Below are positions 16,530 through 28,703 of a DNA stretch of 64,000 nucleotides, in pieces; the stretch's first letter is position 1; every line of letters begins with the position of its first letter. The stretch comes from Anopheles merus (Eukaryota; Arthropoda; Insecta; Diptera; Culicidae): contig NC_054083.1 in the NCBI RefSeq assembly GCF_017562075.2, positions 14,307,107-14,371,106 of the forward strand. Direction: 5' to 3'. The position numbers were made by a program, and so were the translations under genes. The notes below the pieces were generated by a model. The model saw only the letters and a program-made list of their open reading frames with translations, was not told the origin of the DNA and made no database searches.

Positions 16530-17721
16530 TCCTGCAGGTCGCCATTCTTTACCAGCTCTTCAGGGGTACCACAGGGTAGTGTTCTTAGTCCTTTCTTGTT
16601 TCTCTTTGTACAGGGTTTACGTAGCCAGTCTGGCATCTTCGAAGCGTTATCGGTAGCCGTAAATGCTTATCCGGGCGACTTAACCCCTCAATTGGGCACT
16701 ATCATTTCTATTCGGGCCTTGTATAGTATGAATCAGGCATAGTCAAGAATGAAAGTGGTTTTGATCCATTAAGTTGTTTAAAAATACGTAGTTTACGTGT
16801 TTTTTAACCAAGTATGTATTAATTTAAAAATTTTACTTTAGTTAATCACCAAAAATATTATATTATTTAAACAATATAAAACTATATTGCATTCATTCTG
16901 CACTATGCCCGATTCAAATTTCACAAGGCCCCAATAGAAATCACAAGGCTCAATTGAGGGTTAACGTCGCCCGAAAAAATATTTACTGCATAAGGCTTAA
17001 ACGACGCCCGGTAAACCCTGTATATTGTACTGTGTTCTCCGCAGAAAGCTTATGCAAAATGCCATCGCTAAGGTGCTAGGTTAATGTGCTAGGTTTTATC
17101 CTGTCTGAAAAAATAGTCTTCGCCCTAGTGCGCCCAATACTAGAATATGGCTGTATTGTCTGGAACTCTTGTGGCTAAGCCAGGTCAGAAAAACAAGTTC
17201 AGCGCTGCTTCACCAAAATCATCTTCAGGCGATTCCTTGGTCGCACTGCCCAGTTACCGTCGTATGTTGGTCCGATGTCGTATGTTAGATTTAAAATCCA
17301 AGCAGCAAGCAGACAAAGTCGCGCCCAGGCTATTTTTATTGCATGACTTCTTCTCGATAACATTGATGTGTCTTCCCTCTTATCCCGCATTCCTTCGTAT
17401 GTCCCTTTCCGTTAACTTGACTCCCGTCTATTCCTAGCTGGTCTTCCGAGGCGCACTCAATATGATTGAAACGATCTCTTTCTTGTCTCTCTTCGTCGCT
17501 TCAACAGCCTGTATCACTTATTTGACTTCAATTCTTGATTGGCCTCCTTCCGTTCTCTTTCCTTACATTCTATTTAATTGTTCTTTTCATTCCTCCTTGA
17601 TAGTATAGGCAATGAGTTAATTTAATTTTGTTTTTTCGTTGGGTTAAGATAAGGTTTAGGTGTAGGATAAGAATATTGTTCAACCGTCAGGCGGATAATA
17701 ATGATCAATAAACAATAAACA
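16530..17721 (+). mobile_element. 5'-truncated non-LTR retrotransposon fragment (RT 3' end)
   Basis: Inserted into a SINE with a 7-bp duplication ATAGGAC (16523-16529 and 17722-17728). Frame reading from 16531 gives SSSGVPQGSVLSPFLFLFV, the reverse transcriptase VPQG motif of LINEs. After a nested DNA element the frame resumes with RPILEYGCIVWN (about 17126-17160) and further C-terminal RT-ORF sequence broken by stops and frameshifts. The FADD catalytic block is absent, so the copy is dead. The 3' end is AT-rich with AATAATGATCAATAAACAATAAACAA. Jockey/CR1-like by eye; the clade is not certain. Confidence 0.85.
16611..17020. mobile_element. Long-TIR MITE, copy 1, TA target site
   Basis: Starts CAGGGTTTACGTAGCCAGTC and ends in the inverse, CCGGTAAACCCTG, flanked by TA on both sides (16609-16610, 17021-17022). 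The outer roughly 140 bp of each side are inverted copies carrying GTTATCGG, CGGGCGACTTAA, CCTCAATTGGGCACT and TATTCGGGCCTTGT. It interrupts the reverse-transcriptase frame right after the VPQG motif. A second, longer copy lies at 50551-51169. The TA duplication suggests Tc1/mariner-type mobilisation, but no transposase is present. Confidence 0.9.
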
Positions 17722-17780
17722 ATAGGACAGCATTTCCGTGTAAAAACAATACGCCAAATACAAGAAGAAGTAATATTACC

Positions 17781-20700
17781 TTGAGTATTTTTTTATTCAT
17801 ATGAGATTGTCTCTTTAAATTTGTTAACAATAGGCTCAATTATTACGAATTATGGAAAACAAAGATTGTGTTTACACGTTATATTGGACACTCGCATGTG
17901 CAGATAAGGCGTCATCCTGGATATTGTATCATTATCAAATCATTTATTCTATTTCACATTACATGTGATGTTTAATATGTTACCCATGTCCTACAAATTA
18001 CAAACAAAATCGGTAATGTTTGCAAAATTTTTGGCTGCATGTTCGATGTATTTATAAAAGATCGTAAGACCAATGATCAACTTTGACGAAAAAACGGCTG
18101 ACTGCATCAACTCCATCTCCAATTTTTTTGAAACGTATTGGGTTTGTAAGAAGTTGGATTGATATAACACCTGTTTACAGCGTTACAGGCACATTCTCGT
18201 CCCATTTGCTTCCAATCACTTGCAAATCGCATGTTACTATCATCAAATGCCTACCTGTACAATCGAGAAACACGCACACTCTGCTCGTCGCAGTAACGGA
18301 ATACCACGTTACTACGACGATCATGTGTTAAGTTTTTTTCCGTCCGGCCATACGTGGTGACAAAATTTGACGTACCAAATGACGGACTATTCGGCTGCGT
18401 AGTACATAAAAAGAATCGAGATCTTTTTTATACCTTCATAACCACGAAAGTTGTGAAGTCACGAAGAAGAATCCTCGTGTTTTTCTCATTTGTTGTGCGA
18501 AAAATAAAAAATATTTTATTTTGCGTTACGTAACAAAAGTTAAACTCCCTCTCTCCCCCATGTAACAAATCGTAACGTTTGACGACACCCTGCCCCCCCC
18601 CCCTCCCTATCAGTGTTACATAATTGATGGATGACGCCTAATTGTTACATACACATTACACGAAAATACAATGCAACGTGCAAAGCTCTGGAGGTAGTAT
18701 AAAAGAGGCTCACTGCTCGAGCAACACTGTGAAGGGATTAGGAAGACAGGGGGGACTAGTCTGATCATTAGAGCTAAAATGTAATTATACCCTAATAATG
18801 AAATATGCGCGTCAAATGTGTAATTTTCTTGGGGTAGATTGAAGGTGCTTGATCAATTAATAGAGGCGTCTGCTCCTGCTGCCTATCCGTAGCATCCTCC
18901 CATACGCAGAGCTGATTGTGAGTTCTATTATGCCCTTTCTATCGTGACAAATGTTAGATTTCCGATCTAGCAGCTTCAATCTAATTTAAACTTACACAAT
19001 TTAAATTTACAGTTTCACAATAAATGTACATTCATTTTAACACATTTTACAAAAGTTTTTCTTTCCTTTGTTGTTTTAGGAAAATTTATTTAGAAATAAT
19101 TATCAAGTTATCAAACAAAGAATTCCATTATTCCACTGCAACAACGTTTGAGCACATTGCTGTTGATTGAGCATAACGCATTAATAAGCTCGTGCTTCCA
19201 GTGCATTAAAAACCAGCAGCAAACAATTTATCAATTTCTCACAAAAGAAACGAATAGAGCGATAAGACATGGGGGTGGTAGTAGGAAACAGCCAGACAAT
19301 CCTCATAAACCACACAGTACACAGCGCTCGTATAGTTCCTAGCCCACAAAAGTGCGTGTATTACATGCCAAATTAAATTTGAATATAGCGCAAACCATTA
19401 GTGTGGCGGACGGGCTTCCTTCTGGCTGGCACGCTGAAATCACGCCATTAAGTACTAAACATGCACTTTATGGCATTCGGCACACAACAGAGTCAGCCCC
19501 TGTCCGTCCGACAGCTCGAACCCCGAGGTTGATGGAATGCCGGCAGCGGTACAATAAATTTGAAATTCAATTACTCTCCCTCGTCCGAATCGGTATCCAA
19601 GGCGCCATGATTTATCCTTTATCACGGTGCGTGGCGTACGTTGAGGAGCGGACGGCGGTGTAGACCGATCTCTTTCTCCCTCTCTGCGCCCAAAACGTCG
19701 ACCGGAAACGAGCGCTTTACAGTTTCTAATAACGAGCACCCATTTATCCGATTTTCACCGTGGCTAGCCCTCGCCCAACGTTCGGTTTTACAACTCTATC
19801 ACTTCAGACGGCAATGCACGCACTGAAAAGTCACCGCACCCCCCCTTGTAGGGTGAACCGGGTAGGGGGTAGGAAGAGTGCCAATGGTTAGGCGTGGCGA
19901 AATTCCGCCACAAAAATGATTTCACCACTCGTAATCAGGCAGCGGAACGAAATAAGCATGCCACGATGATAAAGTACTGCATAAATCTTTAACGCTGCTT
20001 TTGTTTGCAGTGTCTCGTTTGGCCAGCCCACCCCGCCGGAAGTCTCTTTCTTTCATGCCACCCCCTTCCCCGCCTCTCACATACATTCTATTTGTGCACG
20101 GGGATGTGGTTAGCTCAATTGCCCAAATTGCTCGAGACAAATATTATCGACTGCTTGGGCCATGCGTCCGGTTTTCCGCCAAGCGTGTTGTGTTGTCGCA
20201 AGCGCTTTTCTTCCCCGGTACTGTCTCCGCTAATAAATAGAGGCTCCTCCTCCATGGCCACCGTAGTCGTGGTGTGTCAGCTTCCGTCCGCCTCGTTCGG
20301 TCTTTTACAGTAGCCGTATAATAATGCGCCACCGTAACACGCGCGCAGAGCGTATCACATTTCTTGAGGCAGAAACACGCGGTATCGACAGGGAGCGTGG
20401 CATCCATTACTCAAGCTCCGGCAAAAAGCCCACCACACCAAGGCGCAGCAATCAAAAACCGTCCATCGAGGGGTCGAGAGGGGATTCGGGGGAAGGACTC
20501 CCACTGTACCAGAATTAAATACGACAAGCCGGTCAAACTAATGGATCCCTCTGTTGGTGCCCAAGCGTTTTGCGTGCTCCCTGTTCTTTCGCGCAAAGAC
20601 CGAAACCGCTGGCGCAACCGAGGCGCAAGCAAGCGGCACTGGCAATAAATAATTTAAATCGGAATTTATGCCAATACAACCTAGTAAATTCGAGCTAGTC

Positions 20701-22583
20701 AGCATTACCCCTTTTCCCATTCCCGATGGTCGAGAACTGCCCATCGCTTTTCGCCCGACAGGGAATCAATTCGCGGATCGCTCCCGGCCTTCGGTTGGTT
20801 GCTATTTTTTCTTGCTATCTCTATCTCTCTCCATCTCTCAGTTTCATCTCCGGCCATGAACCTACCGGATGTGGCTGCGTACCGAGATTTATCCGGCCAG
20901 ATTATGGCACGGAATTAAAAGAGAATTTGTCCCATCGCTGGGACGAAACACCAGTCCAACAGCGCTGGCAGCGCCGTCACGTTAACACGCTAATGCCTGT
21001 CACGTGGACGCACGGAGAGAGAGAGCAAGAGCGTGAGGGTGAGGAAGTCCTCCGACGACCGACGGGATTAGCTATGGAGGTAAAAACATTGCCCCACGAC
21101 ATTATTCTCTCCTGTCCTGTGTTGTGCCAGCATGTGCCTGCCTGTGTAACGGCTCGTACCGGCCGGGCACCGTGGATGGATGAAGGTTGAATGAATGAAT
21201 GAATGGCTGCAAATGAATTGAGTTCCCGTGCGCGCGTACAGACACTGGCCACCCTTGAGTTTGCATACAGCCTCCGGGGGGAGGGGGGGGGATTGCTTTG
21301 TCAAAAAAAGGCCAAGCGGCAGCAACGATGTGCAACAATACTGGTTGCTGTTTGTGCGTTGGTTTCGGCCGGTGGAGGTCCTCTCTAGGGGATGGTGATG
21401 CGAGGGGGGGGGGGGGCGAAGAGGCACGGTGTTACTGCTAATTTTCCAGCCATCCACTCGGCTCGTTGTGCATTATTGTTGACGACAGGCGCACCGGAAG
21501 CGTTCCTGGGATGGCTTCAGCTTCAGCGGGCCCACACAACCCGGACCGGGCAGCCAACAATCTCCCTATCGTCAACGGTGTGGTCATTAATTATTCTTTA
21601 GTATTCACGGAGCGTAAAATTTAATCCCTTCGCAACATAAATTCTCCACCACCAAGTCAAACATTCCACCCCTTGCCGAACCACGAGCCAGGAACTACGC
21701 GCTCGACCGTCCGAGTGGTAACGGAAGCGGGAGGTTTGGCAAAAGTTTTACGGCTACCTGTTTTGTTGATATTCCCTAGGACCACTACACCTGCCACCTT
21801 CGGTTAGTGAGCGGTCTCCGTGTCCGTAACCTAGCCGTCAGTCAGTCCTGCTTTTGCATTCCCCTAACACACATACAAACACACCGTGACATCCCGGTAA
21901 AGATGGTGAAATTATATTTTATCTGTTATTAAAATTATTACTACTCCCATCGAGGACGACAATTTCATTGCAATGCGAGGTAATAAATATAATATTCAAA
22001 GTACACATTAGACATTGCCAGCTGAGGATCTGGGTGCTGGAAGATGCCATTAGTGGAGGGCGTTTCCACTACAAAGCGTTTCTTCTTGGTTTGCAGTGGC
22101 GATGGTCAACGAGCGATGAGCGCCTTTTGTGAGTGATTATTTTCGGGATAGCAGCCGTTGGGATAGCAGCTAACAACGTCTTATGATAATTTGGTTTTAT
22201 TGACTCTGGTCTGTTGTAACTGAGGCAAAATGGCGATGGCGATCGTCTGCACTGCGAATGCGCGGTTGATGCTGCTTAGATGCGTAACAAACTCGGGTTC
22301 AATTATGAGTGTAGTAAAGCATCAAACAGTTGCTAATTTAAAACCTGTTTGAATGGGTATACTCAATGGTAAGCTAAGTTTTACACACACAAAATGCAAA
22401 ATAGCCATTTTCTCCGTCAATTAAAACCGTGGATGTTTTTAGCTGGTTAATAAGTATTCACATGATTGTTTCTATAACATTTAAACCTGGTAAAGAGAAA
22501 ATACAAATAAAATCCCTAACGTTTTCATTGGATGTATTATAATTCGTTCAAAAATGTACTGGATATATGAATACTTGCCCTCT
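17781..22583. other. Unique non-coding DNA with a large GC-rich island
   Basis: 17781-19100 is mostly AT-rich, with a 10-C run near 18594-18603 and a TATAAAAG at 18698-18705 that has no supported transcript. 19100-22000 is a GC-richer island full of short overlapping frames on both strands. None shows a domain, consistent frame or exon borders. A 13-G run is near 21404-21416. The island could hold regulatory DNA or UTR exons; I cannot show either. Confidence 0.45.
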
Positions 22584-22592
22584 CAGATTTGT

Positions 22593-22734
22593 CTTCTTCT
22601 TCTTCTTCTGTATGGCGTACCGTCCTACGCGGACATGCCGGCCTTTACAGGCTTTAAAGACTTAGTTCATTACCACGCAACCGGATAGTCAATCCTTGCT
22701 ACGGGGACGGTCCATTTTAGGCTTGAACCCATGA
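22593..22734 (-). mobile_element. 5'-truncated SINE200-like element with a 9-bp TSD
   Basis: Minus orientation: the TTCTTCTTC tail is at the left, then TATGGCGTACCGTCCTACGC and the body, stopping inside the B-box region (GCTTGAACCCATGA) so the tRNA-like head is lost. Identical CAGATTTGT at 22584-22592 and 22735-22743 flanks it. The truncation is therefore original, from incomplete reverse transcription, and not a later deletion. Confidence 0.85.
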
Positions 22735-23039
22735 CAGATTTGTACACTGTTCAAAAAGCATACTGTCAAATAGATCATCACCGTTAGTTGAATTTGAATT
22801 TGAGTTGTTTTATGATGATTATTGCAAGAAATATAAGGTGAGGTTATCATTTGGAAATACCCTGTGTTACGTCCGCGGTTATTACTTGCGTGCCGAGTAT
22901 GACAAGCTTTGTAAATTCGTGAGGTGTGCGATCACCATCATAATTATTGGTGTTTGAAGCAGTAGAGAAGTCTGCTGTTACCCGAGCGGGTTTGATTCAC
23001 AAGGCTGCATCCTTCGCGTGACCCACAGCTCCGGTGGCA

Positions 23040-23341
23040 ACCGTCGCAACACCCTGCTGTCGAACACGCATGCGGCCCTCGAGAGCCTGTTATGTGGCCC
23101 GTGGCAACTTTGGTTTAAATAAATAGTTAATTATTGCGACTATTTTTAAAGAAAATGTAAGTGTTGCTTTTCAGAGACGTAGACCAAGCTTAAATAATAG
23201 AAAGCTATAGAGGTTTTCTATATTGTGTTAGATTTTTTTCAGAAAGACGAAATTCATACGTTCGCATTAGATACAGACAACGGAAAAATGGCCCTCAACA
23301 CCATTCTATGTGAAGCAATACGGCAAGTTTGGAGACCCCTG
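23040..23341. mobile_element. hAT-like non-autonomous remnant, copy 2
   Basis: Shares GCATGCGGCCCTCGAGAGCC at its left and GTTTGGAGACCCCTG at its right (to 23341) with the family also seen at 13770. The outermost left terminus is degenerate (ACCCTGCTGTCG), so the start is approximate. The interior is AT-rich without a transposase frame. Confidence 0.65.
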
Positions 23342-23633
23342 CTGTAGTGCATTATATTTGTGATATGTAGGACTTTATTTATAACATTTCTTAATATCCC
23401 TGAGCTGTTGAAATTCTTTTTTTTTTTTTTGTTTTATTGATTTATAGAGGCTTTGGACTTTTTGGCTGACATTCACCTTTTTGCTTTGCTTTGCAGTTTT
23501 ATTTACTATTATTTTCGTTTTTTTATTTGGATTCGTATTCATATGTATTTCATAGTTTTGTGTATTATTAATTACAATAAAATGGAGCTGTTATTGTTTT
23601 TAGGCCTTTTATACCTTTTACACTAGTGATGAG

Positions 23634-25095
23634 AATAGTTCCGAAAATCGAGGAACGGAACGAACCTGCCAATCTGGAGAAAAAGAACGGAACGCGGAAC
23701 GCAGGTTCAAGATGACCTACCATGGTTACGCTTTTTTCAGTTGCTCACTTTATATATGGTTAACTTCAAAGTATTCTTTGAATATTTTGTATTATATTTT
23801 TATGCAGTAATCACACAGTTTCAATTAAAACAAAGCTTAATAATAGTTTACTGAATGTGTAAAACTATTCTTCTACTAAAATATACCCGCTTAACTTAAG
23901 TAGCCCGCTATACAGTTCCTTTTTCATTAAAAGCTTAAGAAGTTTTGTTTGTTTTTACTAAAATTAATCATTATTCCCTTTTTATACTTCTAAATAAAGA
24001 AGTAAATCAGAAATTTGTTGCAACGCGTATGAAATGTTGATGCAAAATCTTAAAGCTTACAAGTTTAATCGGCTTTTTAAATTTAGTATGGATTAAACTA
24101 CACTGATTGAATTAATATTTCTTAATAGAAGCATCGATAGCATCGAATAACATTGGTTTATTTAAAATACATAGACTGTTAAGTTGCTTCTGTTTCTGTT
24201 TCACGGGGCGATAAACGGCGTTAAATAAATTATTGCGGAAGGATAAACATGTCATGCACCCTCAATATTTAGTTGCACAAAGAAGATCTAAGGTAAAAAT
24301 TCAAACGAGTTCATTGGAGATGCATGCGCAACGAAGCAGCTTAGCACCAGACACATAGCAATTCATTGACTACCACAATCCAGTCAAAATAACGCACCTA
24401 TACTGATAACATCCATAGGGCAGAAGAAAAACATTTCATTCATTGTGCTTACCGCTAGTGCAGGATTGTCTCTTTAAATTTTAGCTTCCCACCAATCATA
24501 AATCTCTATCCTGGCTTCACGGCTCAGGTGTTGTACCGTTATCTCTTTGACTGAAAGAGTATGGCTTGCGCTGTTATCACTCACATAGACAGAATGTGTG
24601 TGTGTGTCCATACTAGAAAGAAGCAAAAGAGAAGGCCGTTCTTTACCGGAACGCAAAGAACGCTGAGAGAAACAGGTTCAGATTTTACCTGCTTCCTTTG
24701 TACGTACCAAATCGGCCCATCGTACGAAAGAAAGCAGATGATCGTGCGTTCCAGACTGGATCGAAAAGAACGCTGAGAGAAACAGGTTTAAATTGAACCG
24801 GCAAACCGGCTCATCAATACAAAGAGAGTAGAATGTCGTGCGTTCTAGGCCGGATCGCAATAAGCACTGAGAGCAACCGGCCCAGCACAGATCGCCGAGA
24901 ACGCTGAGAGCAGCCGGTTCAGATCGCATCGATAAGATCGTTGATAACAGTCGGTTCAGGTCGGATCGCAAAGAACGGTAGGAGCAACAGGTTCAGTTTG
25001 AACCTGCTTGGGTAAAAAATAAGGATCGCGGTCCGGATGCTTGCATGCTGGAACGGATCGCACCTGGCAGGTTCGGAACGCAACGCGCATCACTA
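23634..25095. mobile_element. Non-autonomous hAT element, 1.46 kb, with an 8-bp TSD
   Basis: Starts TAGTGATGAGAATAGTTCCG and ends in the inverse GTTCGGAACGCAACGCGCATCACTA. Perfect 8-bp direct repeats TTTTACAC (23626-23633 and 25096-25103) flank it. An 8-bp duplication and a terminus of type YARNG are hAT hallmarks. Both subterminal zones carry AGGTTC/GAACCT motifs. The right zone (24650-25000) has at least five copies of an (A)AGAACGCTGAGAG(A/C)AACAGGTT unit. The AT-rich middle has no transposase domain. Confidence 0.85.
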
Positions 25096-25103
25096 TTTTA
25101 CAC

Positions 25104-27360
25104 AATATGTTGGATAGATTACACAGTTTACACGTCATGATAAGTTCATGTTTCTGATAGTCTAAAACAAGATAATAACCAACAGAAAATCTAGCATTAC
25201 CTTATCCACACCAATCTTTCTAATACTTAATTTTATAATCTAGTCAATTTACATTAATATAACGCATTTACTAATCGCCCCATAGAGTCAGCATATTGTC
25301 ATATTTGTTCTTAGGTGAATGGCACTAGTACTATGTGAAAGGGGAAAATTCAGAATTAGCGTAAGAAAATTGTTTTGGAACTCTTGAATTTTCTTCAGGT
25401 GTATAGACGCATTTTTCCCATTTTGGGTATACATATACAGTGAGAGTTCAATACTTGAACGCTGTTGGAGCAAAAGCTTTTTTTAATCATTTAGATTTAC
25501 TGCTATTAAAGCAACATAGAGTTAGAGAAGTTTTTGTTGCAGCGGGTATTCTATTTTCAATATTTTTATTATTGAATGTTATTGTGTTTTTTTTTTTTAA
25601 TTTTAACCTTTTGTCGAGTATTTGATTTATTTTTTTCATTACACATTATTACCATTTATGTTTAATTTTCTTTCTGGAAATTTTCTTCTGTTTGTGCAAC
25701 GCGAGAAATAAATAGTTTCAGTTTTATATTCATTTACTTTAAGCTTCCATGTTTTGCAGTACCTTGCATACTGAATAAGTCCTTTGTTAAGGCTTTTTAT
25801 AATTGTTCTTCACGGTGGTGGATGTTTTCAAAATCAAAGTTTCTTTTCTTTTAGTTTCCATCATTCGTTTTGTCAGGTCTGTAAGATTTAGGTGTCTACT
25901 GTTCAGCATGTGCTTAAAGATTTTACTGGCTAATTGAGACATTCATCTTGGCTTGTACGCATGCAAGTTGTGAGCTCTTTAAATTAGTAAAATAAATGAC
26001 GTCCAAGTTTTCCACCAGCATTCTTGAATAATATACAGATATAACTAGACCCATATAATGAGCCAGAGTTCACGATCGTATGGGCCTAAAGCAGTAGAGT
26101 CGGCAAAATGCGGCTCGCGAATCGTATCGTCATGCATAACTAAATGAATCTTTAAATCATCATATATTGTAATGCTGGGAATATCAATTAGGTTCTTAAT
26201 GTAGAAGTTTACGTGTATTTGTATATGTTTTGACGTGTATGAAGTTTCTAAGGAAATTAATGGTAGAAATTACCGAAAATCATTCAACACGTTTGCAACA
26301 AGTGAACGCGATTTTTGCACCAACATTAGAAATCGATTTCCCATACTGATGGACGTAAAGGGACAAACCTCATAAAAAACGAATACTTCTTTGGGTGTCA
26401 GTGATCGGCAGTTTATTTCGAAAATCAATACGAGCAAAACTAATAACTTATTCAAAGAGAACAAGAACTGAAACACAATTACTCTGGCCTTAAGGTCTGT
26501 TTTTTTGTGCAATATGTACAGGTGAATATAACAGGACATAGCTTTATGCCACAGCGTATCTGTCACATATGCAGTGGCGGCCACCCTTAATCTGACATCT
26601 ATTCTTTATTATGCTGTAGACCAGATATATAGATAGATATAGATATAGATATATAGATAGATAGATAGACAGTTAAATTTGATGCTTTTTGAACAGTATT
26701 TTCAGAATGGTAATGTCAGAATACAATCTGCACGTATGGATACGAGTCGTATGATTCGTTGTGTAAAATTTCGATATCTAAAACAATCATAGAATTCTAA
26801 GCATAGCTGTTTTGTTAATTTGTGGAATGATCGGAGTTTTGCTAAACTCAGGTTATTTAACACACACATGAAACATAAATTATGCTCCAGGATGCTCAGA
26901 CTCTGGCGGTAGCCTCCCATCCATGTAGATACCCTATCTCCGACAGGTCTTGTTTCGTCTGTTCCAGCCATCTTGGGGCCCCTGGTGTTAACAGAAGAGG
27001 TCCTCGAAAAAAAAATCACTAAAAGAAACGCTTAAATCAATACGCAGAAACACGTATCGTGCAATTAAATTAGATTAATCATCAGATCAATTTAATTCAA
27101 TTATATTAAATTTTCACAAATTTCAATTTTTTTTTAATTTTACGTTAAAGGTACGTTTAGAATAAGGGTTTAAACATATTTTTGATTAAAACCTTTGAAC
27201 TAAGTCTTTAAAATCCTCGCAATACTAAAAAGGTTGGAAAGCCCTACTATAGAGGACCACCCTGTGAATCTTCATCAATGCTTCTCTTCACAATGCGCCT
27301 TCAGATTTCGCTGCTTATGTCGTTGTCCGAAGTATCCGACCTTCCCAAGATAGTAGAACT
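25104..27360. other. AT-rich non-coding DNA with a (GATA)n tract
   Basis: No gene supported. An imperfect GATA/TAGA microsatellite spans about 26627-26669. Short minus-strand frames at 26270-26584 and 26702-27019 have no domain or splice context and are probably chance. Confidence 0.5.
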
Positions 27361-27373
27361 CTTCGTGCTATTT

Positions 27374-27576
27374 CTTCTTCTTCTTCTTTGGCTCAACAAC
27401 CGATGTCGGTCAAGGCCTACCAACGCACTTGTGGGGTTGGCTTTCAGTGACTTATTGATTTCCCCCCATAGCAGGATAGTCAGTCCTACGTATGGCGGCA
27501 CGGTCTATTTGGGGCTTGAACCCATGACGGGCATGTTATTAAGTCGTACGAGTTGACGACTGTACCATGAGACCGG
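27374..27576 (-). mobile_element. Full-length SINE200-like element with a perfect 13-bp TSD
   Basis: The best-preserved copy in the window (203 bp), minus orientation. It runs from the TTCTTCTTCTTTGGCTCAAC tail to the tRNA-like head ending CATGAGACCGG. B-box in reverse: GGCTTGAACCC at about 27513-27523. Flanked by identical CTTCGTGCTATTT at 27361-27373 and 27577-27589. Confidence 0.95.
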
Positions 27577-27737
27577 CTTCGTGCTATTTACTATTTCTAA
27601 TAACTAATAACTTTATAAATTCTATTGTAGTCCCATATTGGCCAAACAAATGGAGACCATCAGGCTTTCAGTATACCTTGTAAACCTCATGCTTTGTTTT
27701 ACGAGCCATTTGTTTTGCTGAATATAGCTGCAGATTG

Positions 27738-27933
27738 ATATTCTATTTGGCATAACGTCCTATGCGGACATGCCGGCCTACACAGGCTTTCGAGAAATGT
27801 AATTCATTACCACACAGCCGGATAAATCAATCCTTGCTATGGGAGGACGGTCCGCTCTAGGCTTGAACCCATGATGGGCATGATATTGAGTCGATCGAGT
27901 TGACGACTAAATCATGGGATGGCCCCCGGGACC
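27738..27933 (-). mobile_element. SINE200-like element (TTGGCATAACG subfamily) with an 11-bp TSD
   Basis: Minus orientation, only 148 bp from the previous SINE. It has the alternative 3' end (ATTTGGCATAACGTCCTATG) seen at 22593 and 47131, with reverse B-box GGCTTGAACCC at about 27860-27870. Flanked by identical GCTGCAGATTG at 27727-27737 and 27934-27944. The head matches the 27374 copy and the tails differ, so two subfamilies coexist. Confidence 0.92.
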
Positions 27934-27944
27934 GCTGCAGATTG

Positions 27945-28703
27945 GTAAAGTGAGTAAATATTCCGATAAGTGGTTGAAGGAACTACCCAGGAAACCTTAT
28001 ATTTTCACCTATCATATGATTTTGCTGAACCCTGGACAGTTCTCTAGATCACTTATCGAAAAACTTTTTTCACCCATCGTTTATGACACTCTTCAGCTAT
28101 GTTCCTGTAAAAAATCAGAAAAATCAGAAAAATCAGATCATGAAATTTAAATCGAACAAACGTCATTTCATAGCAAAATGACCACATACTATGCCAATAT
28201 GGCCAATCATTTGATATAATTTATTATAGACCTATCGACTATTTTGGGTGGTCAGATGCGTATTACATAACCTAAGCCAAGTGCTCTACGGTCCGTACCA
28301 GGATCATCATGATCAAATATCATTCCGAATTCAAAACCGAAACAGTTCCAGGTACTGTTCTAGGAAATAAATGAAATTGGGAGCTGTTTCTGGATCATTA
28401 TGGGTTCATGATTGCTTCCAGGACCAGCATGGTTTCATGATTGGCTTACTTTAAAGTGGAAGAAAGATCCTATGGCGAAAATTCAGGATACGCGGGCTTG
28501 CGGGCTCCTTTAAAATCAGATGAGATTGGTTCCTATCCGGAACATCACCAAGAAAGCCTGTAGAATAAGCCAAACATGAAGAATCAAGACTGACAATATG
28601 TTCGCGAAATTGATCCAAAAATTACACTATAATTACACTATCTAAATAATTAGATGTAATCTTGATACAGTGAAAAACCCCGATCGAAGGCCAGGCGCCA
28701 CGG
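27945..28703. other. Non-coding DNA with a degenerate internal repeat
   Basis: No gene supported. 28300-28450 holds loosely repeated phrases (ggatcattatgggttcatgatt / ggaccagcatggtttcatgatt) about 35 bp apart, suggesting an old tandem or transposon-derived repeat. Confidence 0.45.

Larger units (their letters stand above)
16379..17770 (+). mobile_element. SINE200-like element split by a later retrotransposon insertion
   Basis: The 5' part (16379-16529) has the tRNA-like head with B-box GAGTTCAAGCC near 16437-16447 and runs to CTTGTATAGGAC. The 3' part resumes at 17722 as ATAGGACAGCATTTCCGTG and ends ACGCCAAATACAAGAAGAAG at 17770. Joined, the two parts align with the intact copy at 47131-47321. 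The 9/10-matched direct repeats TAATATGACC (16369-16378) and TAATATTACC (17771-17780) flank the outer ends and are the SINE's own target-site duplication. The interruption 16530-17721 is a non-LTR element. Confidence 0.88.

Noticed and set aside
17147..17437. 96-codon plus-strand open frame as a gene
   Set aside because: It is an out-of-frame shadow over the decayed non-LTR RT ORF, whose true frame reads EYGCIVWN.
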